From the NCBI GenBank assembly GCA_016215105.1, contig JACRLJ010000004.1, forward strand, positions 7,728-53,795: a stretch of DNA of 46,068 bases, in the 5' to 3' direction. The stretch is from Candidatus Hydrogenedentota bacterium. GTDB taxonomy: Bacteria > Hydrogenedentota > Hydrogenedentia > Hydrogenedentales > SLHB01. The position numbers and the translations under genes are program-made. How positions within the stretch are numbered: position 1 is the first letter of the stretch; each line of letters begins with the position of its first letter. Shown one piece after another: positions 9,504 to 17,731 of this stretch. The notes beneath the pieces are model-generated. The model had not been told where the DNA came from and searched no databases. It saw only the letters and a program-made list of their open reading frames with translations.

Positions 9504-9520
9504 GCCCTCTATGCAGTTCT

Positions 9521-9554
9521 GTCCGACCTGTCGGACTTGTCGGACCTGGCAGAC
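9521..9554. repeat. Short 9-base tandem repeat / GTCCGAC palindrome
   Basis: GTCCGAC (9521-9527) pairs perfectly with GTCGGAC (9530-9536). The unit CTGTCGGAC recurs as TTGTCGGAC (9537-9545) and degenerately as CTGGCAGAC (9546-9554). It lies 17 bases after the stop of the SGNH-like gene, but no T-tract follows, so a classic terminator is unlikely. Confidence 0.55.
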
Positions 9555-9634
9555 CGTAGCTCCACCCGGCTCATTCCCCTAACTCGGCAACCGCAGAATC
9601 TAGGAATCCAGCCAAAAAGTTGGCTTCTTGACGC

Positions 9635-9721
9635 GGCGCGGCCAGAAAGCGTCTGTACGTTGTTCAATACCGGCGATGGCTTGTGCGGAGCCTTGCTGTG
9701 CGGAGGCTTTCTGGCCGCGCC
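9635..9721. repeat. Long inverted repeat, 16-bp perfect outer stem
   Basis: GGCGCGGCCAGAAAGC (9635-9650) is perfectly complementary to 9706-9721. After one mismatch, eight more pairs form between 9652-9659 and 9697-9704 (three are G-T), leaving a 37-base loop. The structure is too large and lacks the U-tract for a normal terminator. It could be a structured RNA, an insertion remnant or a recombination hairpin. Confidence 0.6.
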
Positions 9722-9895
9722 TCTAGACTCCACGTTCGCAGTTTCCGCCACGTCTTGTCTTCTCGGTTCTTCGGACGTGATAAAGAAATTGTCAAAAACT
9801 CGCCATTACGACAGCCAGTCACGGGAAAATGCCATCAAGATGGGTCCGAAATCGGCGTTCGTTGACCGAACGACACGCGCCGCAACCAATTGATG

Positions 9896-9901
9896 TATAA
9901 T
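9896..9901 (+). promoter_or_regulatory. TATAAT -10 element, possible promoter of the giant repeat protein gene
   Basis: A perfect TATAAT lies about 225 bases before the chosen start at 10125. No good -35 sits 16-18 bases upstream (TTGACC at 9862-9867 is 28 bases away), so the call is weak. Confidence 0.3.
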
Positions 9902-10124
9902 GGGTTAATCACGCTTTCGGGAGATCGGCAACGGTGTGAAAACGGGATGGCATGCGCTATGCGCCGATGTTGACGAATAAGAATGCCGGAAGACCATGTC
10001 TCTGCGGGCATTAACCGGCCTGGATATCTGGTTTTGCGCTACCGTCAAGTCCGGGAGAGAAGATAGAATGATGGATACGCGAGTGCGGCAGTGCTCGGCA
10101 AGATACGTCGGAGGCGAACGAACG

Positions 10125-13100
10125 ATGAAAAGACTGAGGCGGACCAGCCGCAATCACGTAGACGGTGGTGTGACTTCTTTGTCTGCAGCATCTACGCCAC
10201 CCATGCGGAAGTTGCGGACAAAGAAGCTATTGGCTGCGGCGGCGCTGGGGCTCTTATCCGTGCTGTCATCCGGCATCGCCCTGGCGGCGCCGGCGGCAGT
10301 GCTCGAGGTCAACGAAGAGCAGTGGTACACGGACAACCGGGACACCGCCCTCGGCGGCGCCAGGCTCACCCGGTGGTTCGCGCCGTTGCCAGTGTTCTTC
10401 GAAGGCTGGAAATCCACGCCTCGGGACCAAATCGTCGATTACCAGTGGGATTTTGGCGATGGTTCGACGCAGTTTCACGGATTCAACGCCGCGCACGTCT
10501 ACGAGACACCGGGCAGCTACACCTGCACGCTGACGGTTACGGACAGCGCCAGCGCGACCAGCACGGCGACGATAGCCATTACGGTCTTGCCGCGAACGGG
10601 AACGACCTATTACGTGGATTCGCAACTCGGAAATGACGCCAATCCCGGCACGAGCCCCGGGGCCGGCGCGTGGAAGACCGCGGACAAAGCCTTCTCCGGC
10701 CTGACAACGAATTCGTATTCTCCGGGTACCACAATACTGTTCACACGCGGTCAATCATTTGACGTGACGGCAGGCCTTGTCGAGGTCGCCCATTGGAAGA
10801 CAAATTCGGGCTGGATGTTCGGGGCCTATGGCGCGGGCGCCAAACCGATAATCAAGCTCAAGAGCATCGCGGGCAGTTTGAACAGCATCTTCTACGTGAC
10901 CGGCGTGGGAATGGCTCATACCACGTTCCAGGACTTGGTTTTCGATTTGATGACCACTGCCGGACAACGCTGCGATTTCTTCACCCACCTCGCCGAAGCC
11001 TACGACGTGCTTTTCCTTCGTGTGGACCTCAAGAACATGTCGCAAGGCATTACGTTCTCCGGCGGCCTGACGGATCGCCGGCAAAGCGGCATTTTCATCG
11101 TGAACAGCACGATGTACGATTCGACTATGGTCGAGAATTTCGCCACCTCGGCGCGCATCGCCTTGCTGGGAAACCACTTTGACTACTCCGGAAACCACGT
11201 GAACTATTTGGCCTACTGCGACAAGGGCGTGATCGCGGGCAACATTTTCTCGAGGGCGGCGTTTGGCCGGGCCGCGTTGCGAATCGATGGCGAGCCGGAA
11301 AACACGCCGACCAACAATGTGCAAGTTAGCGACAACCACATCGTGGGATGGATCGACCCGATAAATGGGTACCCGACGGTGGGCTGGGACAATCCCGCAA
11401 GTCCCAATTACGATCCCAAGCAAGCGCACAATGGTGGAGGAACGCGGTACAACTTCTACTTGCTCTATCTCGCTCCAAACGCCCGGCTCCCGCAATTCAT
11501 GCAGGATGTGGTGGTCGAACGAAACACGATCATAAACGGTGAGCGGTTCATCTGGATGGGGGACTATTCGAACCTGACGATCCGCAACAACACGTTCTAT
11601 ACTCCCGACACCTCGCCTGACGCCTACCGATTCATCATCGGGCACGAATTCGAACTTCGCGCCGTACAGAACATCTACTTCCTCAACAACGTGGTTATTT
11701 CTAACGAGAACCGGAACGGCGGAACCCCCGGGCTCTTTGCGATCAATCATTTCACGGCGCCGACCAGCTACACCTTGATGGATGGCACGGTGGTTCCAAT
11801 GACCTATACCGGTCCACCAACGCACACCAACATCAACATCAAGGGCAACAAGTTCGTGATGCTGGGTCAGTCGGGCGGTTCTCGTTACCTCTATTTCAAT
11901 CAGGATGACGCGGCGCTGCGGGCGCAAGTCTTCACGGACAACAACACCATTTACACAAATACCGACCTGAATATGGTCCAGATCGGCGGTAATTGGCAGT
12001 CCGGCGGAACGTTGTCCACGCTCGCCGAGTGGAAGGCCGCCAGCGGACAAGACGCCACCACGAATACGAATCTATTCTCGCAAACGCCGCTGGCCGGCAC
12101 GCCTACCGTTCCGGCGAGTTCGACGGCCACCCCGATTGCCGTAAGTTACACCGGAGCGCAGGATCAGAGCGGATCGGGCCTCAAAGGGGTGTACCTGTGG
12201 GCGAAGAAGGGAACATCCGCCTGGGCGAAGACGGCCTTGTCGAGCACGACCGCTTCGGGCTCGTTCGATTTCATGGACACCACCGGCAATGACACGTATT
12301 ACTTCGCGCTGCAAGCCGAGGATAACGCCGGTCACCTATCAGCGCCGCCCGCGGGACTTGGCCAGGCCAGCACCGTGTTTGGGGTACCCGACACGACGGC
12401 CCCGAATCCGGGAACGGCCATCTCACCGGCGTCCATCAGCGGAGACATTACCGTGAGCTATTCCGGCGCGGCGGACGACGCGAACGGCTCCGGGCTGGCC
12501 GAGGTGCGCCTGTGGGTCAAGAAAGGCGCCGGAGGAACGTGGCTGGAAACAGCACAGGCTCAGGCCGGCGGCTCAGGCACGTTCAAATACACCGAGATGC
12601 AGGGAAATGACACGTACTACTTTGCAACGCGCGCCGCGGACATCGCGGGCAACTACTCGCCTGTCCCCACAGGGGACGGACTTTGCAGCACGTTGTACAC
12701 CGCCCCGACCACGGACCTCATTCTGTACGCAATGTTTGATGACACCCCGTCCGACGGCGTTCTGGATAGTTCGGCGTTCGGAAACAACGGAGTCTGCCCC
12801 GGGGGAACTTTCCCCACATTGACGACTGGCAAAGCCGGGAGCGCCTACAGCTTTGATGGCGTCGCCAACTATGCCGCTTTCAACAGTATCGCGCCCGCCA
12901 TCGCCACAAGCCAGAAGATTTCCATCTGCGTGTGGATCAACGCTCCCGCGATCTACACCAGTACCACCCGGCGCGGGATGATTCTTTCCGCGAATACGAA
13001 CGCGGGCGGAAACGTCATGACGATGTCGCTGGCAACGGCGACGGCCGGTGACAACAACACGCTGGCAATTGTCGACGGCGTTTCGTCGGCCTACGAGGGA

Positions 13101-16100
13101 ATGACGGGCACAATCGTCGCGGATGGCGCATGGCATCATGTCGCATATACGTCGGATGGCACGACCGGCAAAATCTATGTCGATGGCGTTATGAAGTCCA
13201 CGCACCACGTTGATTTCGTGTTCTCCGCCAACGATCAGTGGTCAGCGGGGCAAGAGTTCGACGGCGCCACCATCAGTGACATGTACCAAGGGCTGATGGA
13301 CGAACTGAAGGTGTGGAATGGCGTGTTGAGCGATGCGGACATCACGACGGTCTTCAATGGGGGCACGCCCGCGGGCGGCGGAACGCCACCCGCCGACACG
13401 ACCGCCCCGACGCCGGGCGCGCTGACTGCGCCCGCGGCAGCCGGAGCGAGTCCGATCACGATCTCGTATTCGGGCGCAGCGGACGCCGGGGGCAGCGGAT
13501 TGAAGGAAGTCCACCTCTGGGCGAAGAAAGGCGCAGGCGCGTGGGCGGACACGGGGTTGCTATCCACGGCCGCGTCCGGTTCATTCGACTATACCGGTAT
13601 GTCCGGAAACGCGGTCTATTCGTTTGACGTGCAGGCGTTTGACGTTGCGGGGAATTCATCGGCGACTCCCAGCGGGGCCGGCCAAGGGTCCACCATTTAC
13701 GACACCACGGCGCCGACGGCGCCGACCATCTCCGCGCCCGCGACATCAACATCCACGCCGATCACCGTTACCTATACGGGGGCCGCCGACACTGGCGGCA
13801 GCGGTCTGAATAGTGTGAGCTTGTGGGTGAAGAAAGAGACGGCCGGAACTTGGGCCAATACGGGTTTCTCTCAAACTACGGCCTCAGGCTCATTCAGCTT
13901 GCCCATCATCGCCGGTGACGGAACATACTTCTTCGCCACCGTTGCGCTGGACAACGCGGGCAACAGTTCCGCCGCAGCCTCGGGTGGCGGACAGGACTCC
14001 ACCATTTACAGCGGCACAGTCCCGACCGCCGCGACGATATCGGCGCCCGCGGCCGCGAAAGCGGCTCCCATCGCGCTGACATATTCGGGCGCGTCCACGG
14101 GCGCGAGCGGATTGAAGAAGGTAAGTCTGTGGGTCAAGAAAGCCACCGGAGGGACATGGGGCGATAGCGGCCTGTCGCAGACCACGGCTTCCGGTTCGTT
14201 CAACTACACCGGAATGACCGGCGAGGCCACCTACTTCTTCGCGACGCGCGTTCAAGACAACGGCGACAATCTTTCGCCAGCGCCCATTGGAGGCGGGTCG
14301 GCAAACACGATGTACGACACCACCGCGCCGGCGATCGGAACGATGACGTCCAAGACGAGCACGCGGACTTCACCAATATCGGTCAGCTACTCCGGTGTAA
14401 CCGATTCCGGCAGCGGACTTAAGCAAGCCAATTTGTGGGTGAAGATGGACGCCGGCGCGTGGGCGGACAGCGGTATGACCTTGACCACGGGGTCGGGCAC
14501 GTTCAGCTACGCGGTTACTACGGGCGTAGGGACGTATGCGTTCTCCGTCGTAGCGCAGGACAATAGCGGTAACGTGTCGGCCACGCCTACTGGCCTGGGT
14601 CTTACAAAAACCATTTACGACACGGTGAAACCCACAAAGGGGTCCACGACGACCGCAGCGCCAAAATCGTTGAACGGAACCGTCTACGTATCGGCCAGTC
14701 CAATTGCGGTTTCGTATAGCGGCGCGTCCGATAGCCTCAGTGGCCTGAAGCTGGTTCATCTTTGGGTGAAGAAGGCGCCCGGTACCTGGGTGGACACGGG
14801 ACAATCGTTGGGCACGGGCTCGGGAACATTTGATTACGCCGGGCTTACCACCGACGGAACGTATTCCTTCGCGACCGTCGCTGAAGACGACGCGGGGAAC
14901 CTCAATGACCCGCCGGTCGGTGACGGCGACCTAACCGTGATCTACGATTCCTCCGCTCCGGCGGCGCCGACGGCGTCATCCGCAGCGTCCGCCAACACCT
15001 CACCCATTGCAGTGACATACGCCGGGGTTGACGACCCGGGCAGCGGCACCAAGTCGGTCAAACTTTGGACGCGCAAGAACGCGGGCGCGTGGGCCGCTAC
15101 CTCGCAAACCGCCTCCACCGTAACAGGGTCGTTCTCGTACGCCCCGGCCGGGGACGGGACCTATTACTTCGCCGTCCAGGCGGCGAACAACGCCGGACTG
15201 AGTTCCACGGCCCCGTCAGGTAGTGGTGACACCAGCACGATCTACGACACGACCGCGCCTTCGGCAGGAACATTGACCGCTCCCGCCAAGGAGGATGGCC
15301 CGCCAATTTCGGTTACATACGCGGGCGCAGCGGACGGATCGGGTTCCGGGTTGAAGTCCGTGTATCTCTGGTTCAAGAAGGGAACGGGCGGGGTGTGGGC
15401 CAACACGGGCCTGACCAGTGCGGGCGCTTCAGGGTCGTTCTTCTTCAATGGTATGACCGGAAACGACACCTATTTCTTCGCGCTGCAGGCCGAAGATAAC
15501 GTGGGCAATATCTCCGCGGCGCCAACCGGCGCGGGTGGCGGAAGCACGGCGTTCGACACGAGCTTTACGCCCGGCAGCGCCAGCTCCCCGGCATACGCCA
15601 CGGCGGGCCCGCTTACGGTGAGCTATTCCGGCGCGCAGGACACGGCCAATGGCGGCCTAAAACTGGTACACTTGTGGTTCAAGAAAGGCGCCGCCGGGAC
15701 ATGGACCGATTCGGGCCTGACGGCGACAGGTGGAAGCGGTTCATTCCAGTTCAACACATTCACCGGTGATGACTGGTACTACTTCGCCACTCAGGCGGAG
15801 GCCAACAACGGCGCCACGACCTTGGCGGTTCAGGGTAATGGCGACACGGGAACGATTTTCGACACCACGCGGCCGCGGCCGGCCACCATATTCCCGCCCT
15901 ACCAATTCGCCAAAGGCGTCCCTGTCAAAATCACTTACCTTGGAGCGACGGACGACGGCAGCGGCTTGAAGACCTTGACGCTGTGGGTGAAACGCGGGCT
16001 GAGTGGCGTGTGGGAGAAGACGGCGCTGACGAGCACAACGCCGGACGGGACCTTTGATTTCACCGATGTGACCGGGAATAACCAATACTTTTTCTTCATT

Positions 16101-16181
16101 CAGGCGGAAGACAACGCCGGACTGAAGACGCCCGACCCAACCGACATGATTGTGTTCGGGACAACGACGCCCGGGACATAG
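10125..16181 (+). CDS. Giant secreted PKD / beta-helix / LamG protein with 11 tandem repeats
   Basis: This 2018-residue protein is exported: a long basic n-region precedes the hydrophobic core LLAAAALGLLSVLSSGIALA (about residues 35-54). ATG 10125 is chosen because GGAGG lies ten bases upstream; the inner ATG at 10203 has no such site. In order come a PKD-like domain (about 64-155, with YQWDFGDGS and TVTDSASA), a right-handed parallel beta-helix (about 160-645, with repeated N-N-turn motifs such as IRNNTFY and FLNNVVI), two ~100-residue repeats, a LamG/concanavalin-like domain (about 864-1087, with AWHHVAYTSDG and GLMDELKVWNG), then nine more repeats. Repeat hallmarks are DTTAP, PI-V-Y-SGA-D, GSGLK, LWVKKG, ASGSF, TYYFA-DNAGN and STIYDTTAP. 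No PEP-CTERM, LPXTG or T9SS tail is visible. It is probably a surface adhesin or carbohydrate-binding protein. Confidence 0.9.
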   Translation: MKRLRRTSRNHVDGGVTSLSAASTPPMRKLRTKKLLAAAALGLLSVLSSGIALAAPAAVLEVNEEQWYTDNRDTALGGARLTRWFAPLPVFFEGWKSTPRDQIVDYQWDFGDGSTQFHGFNAAHVYETPGSYTCTLTVTDSASATSTATIAITVLPRTGTTYYVDSQLGNDANPGTSPGAGAWKTADKAFSGLTTNSYSPGTTILFTRGQSFDVTAGLVEVAHWKTNSGWMFGAYGAGAKPIIKLKSIAGSLNSIFYVTGVGMAHTTFQDLVFDLMTTAGQRCDFFTHLAEAYDVLFLRVDLKNMSQGITFSGGLTDRRQSGIFIVNSTMYDSTMVENFATSARIALLGNHFDYSGNHVNYLAYCDKGVIAGNIFSRAAFGRAALRIDGEPENTPTNNVQVSDNHIVGWIDPINGYPTVGWDNPASPNYDPKQAHNGGGTRYNFYLLYLAPNARLPQFMQDVVVERNTIINGERFIWMGDYSNLTIRNNTFYTPDTSPDAYRFIIGHEFELRAVQNIYFLNNVVISNENRNGGTPGLFAINHFTAPTSYTLMDGTVVPMTYTGPPTHTNINIKGNKFVMLGQSGGSRYLYFNQDDAALRAQVFTDNNTIYTNTDLNMVQIGGNWQSGGTLSTLAEWKAASGQDATTNTNLFSQTPLAGTPTVPASSTATPIAVSYTGAQDQSGSGLKGVYLWAKKGTSAWAKTALSSTTASGSFDFMDTTGNDTYYFALQAEDNAGHLSAPPAGLGQASTVFGVPDTTAPNPGTAISPASISGDITVSYSGAADDANGSGLAEVRLWVKKGAGGTWLETAQAQAGGSGTFKYTEMQGNDTYYFATRAADIAGNYSPVPTGDGLCSTLYTAPTTDLILYAMFDDTPSDGVLDSSAFGNNGVCPGGTFPTLTTGKAGSAYSFDGVANYAAFNSIAPAIATSQKISICVWINAPAIYTSTTRRGMILSANTNAGGNVMTMSLATATAGDNNTLAIVDGVSSAYEGMTGTIVADGAWHHVAYTSDGTTGKIYVDGVMKSTHHVDFVFSANDQWSAGQEFDGATISDMYQGLMDELKVWNGVLSDADITTVFNGGTPAGGGTPPADTTAPTPGALTAPAAAGASPITISYSGAADAGGSGLKEVHLWAKKGAGAWADTGLLSTAASGSFDYTGMSGNAVYSFDVQAFDVAGNSSATPSGAGQGSTIYDTTAPTAPTISAPATSTSTPITVTYTGAADTGGSGLNSVSLWVKKETAGTWANTGFSQTTASGSFSLPIIAGDGTYFFATVALDNAGNSSAAASGGGQDSTIYSGTVPTAATISAPAAAKAAPIALTYSGASTGASGLKKVSLWVKKATGGTWGDSGLSQTTASGSFNYTGMTGEATYFFATRVQDNGDNLSPAPIGGGSANTMYDTTAPAIGTMTSKTSTRTSPISVSYSGVTDSGSGLKQANLWVKMDAGAWADSGMTLTTGSGTFSYAVTTGVGTYAFSVVAQDNSGNVSATPTGLGLTKTIYDTVKPTKGSTTTAAPKSLNGTVYVSASPIAVSYSGASDSLSGLKLVHLWVKKAPGTWVDTGQSLGTGSGTFDYAGLTTDGTYSFATVAEDDAGNLNDPPVGDGDLTVIYDSSAPAAPTASSAASANTSPIAVTYAGVDDPGSGTKSVKLWTRKNAGAWAATSQTASTVTGSFSYAPAGDGTYYFAVQAANNAGLSSTAPSGSGDTSTIYDTTAPSAGTLTAPAKEDGPPISVTYAGAADGSGSGLKSVYLWFKKGTGGVWANTGLTSAGASGSFFFNGMTGNDTYFFALQAEDNVGNISAAPTGAGGGSTAFDTSFTPGSASSPAYATAGPLTVSYSGAQDTANGGLKLVHLWFKKGAAGTWTDSGLTATGGSGSFQFNTFTGDDWYYFATQAEANNGATTLAVQGNGDTGTIFDTTRPRPATIFPPYQFAKGVPVKITYLGATDDGSGLKTLTLWVKRGLSGVWEKTALTSTTPDGTFDFTDVTGNNQYFFFIQAEDNAGLKTPDPTDMIVFGTTTPGT
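12073..16181 (+). repeat. Eleven ~305-bp in-frame repeats interrupted by a LamG insert
   Basis: Repeat units begin near 12073, 12391, then after the LamG domain at 13395, 13701, 14010, 14315, 14619, 14946, 15246, 15555 and 15861. Spacing is 300-327 bases, always in frame. Units share the protein pattern DTTAP...SGLK-V-LW-KK...SGSF...YYFA-AEDNAGN but have diverged at DNA level, so they are not recent copies. Confidence 0.85.
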
Positions 16182-16208
16182 ACGAACGCCAAGATTCGAA
16201 TCGCGATT

Positions 16209-16249
16209 CCGCCGTGCTTGAACCTTGAACGCTGAGTCGAGCACGGCGG
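16209..16249 (+). terminator. Ten-pair hairpin after the giant protein gene
   Basis: CCGCCGTGCT pairs perfectly with AGCACGGCGG across a 21-base loop, 27 bases after the stop. No T-run follows (TCCTCCT), so it may be a transcript-stabilising hairpin rather than an intrinsic terminator. Confidence 0.4.
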
Positions 16250-16311
16250 TCCTCCTAATGTGTTGGCGCCTGCGAATGGGGTTATGGTGGCGCCCGCACG
16301 CGTCGAGGTGA

Positions 16312-16366
16312 GGGACAGACCCCGAGTTTCGCGCAAAACTACCGTGCGAAAGTCGGGGTCAGTCCC
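16312..16366. repeat. REP-like imperfect palindrome
   Basis: The 21-base arm at 16312-16332 (starting GGGACAGACCCCGA) pairs with 16346-16366 with only two mismatches around a 13-base loop. The form resembles REP elements. No RAYT transposase gene is in the window. Confidence 0.6.
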
Positions 16367-16714
16367 AGCCAGCTGCCGAATTTAGGTTCATAGCTCCCGC
16401 GCTACTCACGTTCAAGTTCATGACTTTTCTTTGATTCCTTCTTCGTCACTTTGCGAAAGACCGTGAAATCTATGGATACCCGATCCTCTCTTTTCATATC
16501 GTCCAGATTCGGCCGCCACTGAGAGCCATCGCCCCGGGACGTTCCTCTCCGAGCTCCGCCGCGTTCTCTGCGCCTCCGCGTTAAGGGACTGTTTTCGAGC
16601 ATTGGCCTGGTTGTGGCTTCGCCGTGCGGTGGACTCCACGCCTCGATTTGAGTATTCTTACGCCTCGCCAGTGCGCAAATGCGCATATCCCCCGGTTCAT
16701 AGAAAGGTGTTCTA

Positions 16715-17731
16715 ATGCAGGAAAAGCGTGGAATCATACTGTCAGGCATACGTCCGACGGGCCGTCTCCATTACGGCAATTACTTCGGCGCCATCGCGAA
16801 GTTCATCGAGCTTCAGGAGCAGGGACACTGCTGTTACTACTTCATCGCCGACTACCACGCCCTCACCACGATCACGGATCGTCAGGATTATCTGCGCCAG
16901 ACCATCGACATGCTCCGGACCTACGTGGCCTGCGGACTCGACCCGGCGAAATCGGTGATCTACCGGCAAAGCGATCTGCCGTGTACCGCGGAATTGAGCC
17001 TGCTGCTGGGGATGATCACGAATATCGGCCACCTCGAGCGCGGGACGACCTATAAAGACAAGATGGGCAAGATCCCCGCCACCAAGGGCCCTGAAGGCAA
17101 TCCCCTATCGTACGGATTGCTCGGCTATCCGGTCCTGATGGCCGCGGACATTCTGATCGTGCGCGCTGACAAGGTGCCCGTCGGCGACGATCAGCGCCAG
17201 CACGTGGAGATGGCGATTGATATCGCGCAGAAGTTCAATTACCGGTTTGGGGAAGTACTGAACGTTCCCGAGGCTGTCTCGCGCAATGCGCTGCGCCTGC
17301 CCGGTCTGGATGGCTCGGCCAAGATGGGCAAGAGCGACAACAACACGTTGGATCTGCTCGACGACCCGAAGACGGTGCTGCAAAAAATCAAAGGCGTGCA
17401 GACTACGACCGATCCCCTGCCCCTGGACACCGATAGCGACGACCCGGAAGTGGTCATTCCCAAAATGCCACCCAGTCTGGGCGTGCTGTACCGGCTTCTA
17501 TCCCTTCTCGCGCCCATTGAGGTCTATCAGGATTTCCTGGGCAAGTACCGCCGCGGCGAGAAGTTCTACGGCATGTTGAAAACGACGTTGGCGGAGCACG
17601 TGTCGAAGTTCAATGCGCCTATCATTGAACGGTTCAATGCGCCCGGAAACGACGATCAATCGGTCCGGGATTTCCTGCGCGCCAACGTCGCGAAGGTCAC
17701 CCCGGTCGCGTTGGATACTGTGGAATCGTGA
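16715..17731 (+). CDS. trpS: Tryptophanyl-tRNA synthetase
   Basis: This 338-residue cytosolic class I synthetase charges tRNA-Trp with tryptophan. The HIGH-type motif is RPTGRLHYGNY (His19 to Asn22 region) and the KMSKS-type loop is KMGKS (203-207). Other TrpRS hallmarks are FIADYHALTT, SDLPCTAEL, LGYPVLMAADIL and VGDDQRQHVE. Length matches the bacterial norm (~330-340). AGAAAGG lies about nine bases upstream of the ATG. Its last 35 bases overlap the convergent MATE transporter gene. Confidence 0.97.
   Translation: MQEKRGIILSGIRPTGRLHYGNYFGAIAKFIELQEQGHCCYYFIADYHALTTITDRQDYLRQTIDMLRTYVACGLDPAKSVIYRQSDLPCTAELSLLLGMITNIGHLERGTTYKDKMGKIPATKGPEGNPLSYGLLGYPVLMAADILIVRADKVPVGDDQRQHVEMAIDIAQKFNYRFGEVLNVPEAVSRNALRLPGLDGSAKMGKSDNNTLDLLDDPKTVLQKIKGVQTTTDPLPLDTDSDDPEVVIPKMPPSLGVLYRLLSLLAPIEVYQDFLGKYRRGEKFYGMLKTTLAEHVSKFNAPIIERFNAPGNDDQSVRDFLRANVAKVTPVALDTVES

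Larger units (their letters stand above)
9504..10124 (+). other. Gene-free stretch with several inverted repeats and a possible promoter
   Basis: No convincing gene is seen in these 621 bases. The stretch holds a 9-base tandem repeat (9521-9554), a six-pair hairpin AGCCAA/TTGGCT with a four-base loop (9610-9625), a long inverted repeat (9635-9721) and a TATAAT at 9896-9901 that may serve the large secreted-protein gene. The open frame of that gene extends upstream to 9996, but these codons do not look like protein. Confidence 0.6.
16182..16714 (+). other. Gene-free stretch holding palindromes and a dispersed-repeat-like sequence
   Basis: These 533 bases contain a ten-pair hairpin (16209-16218 with 16240-16249, CCGCCGTGCT/AGCACGGCGG) just after the giant gene, a 21-bp imperfect palindrome (16312-16366), and a Ser/Arg-type repeat sequence around 16555-16584. 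No gene is supported. AGAAAGG at about 16700 is the ribosome-binding site of trpS. Confidence 0.6.

Noticed and set aside
9996-10124. Upstream extension of the giant protein to 9996
   Set aside because: The frame is open but has no ribosome-binding site, and its product has no signal-like start; the site before 10125 is strong.
12073-16181. CRISPR-like array
   Set aside because: The ~305-bp periodicity is in-frame protein repeats with diverged DNA, not short identical repeats with spacers.
16209-16249. Strong intrinsic terminator after the giant gene
   Set aside because: The stem is good but no T-run follows, so the entry was kept only as a weak terminator candidate.
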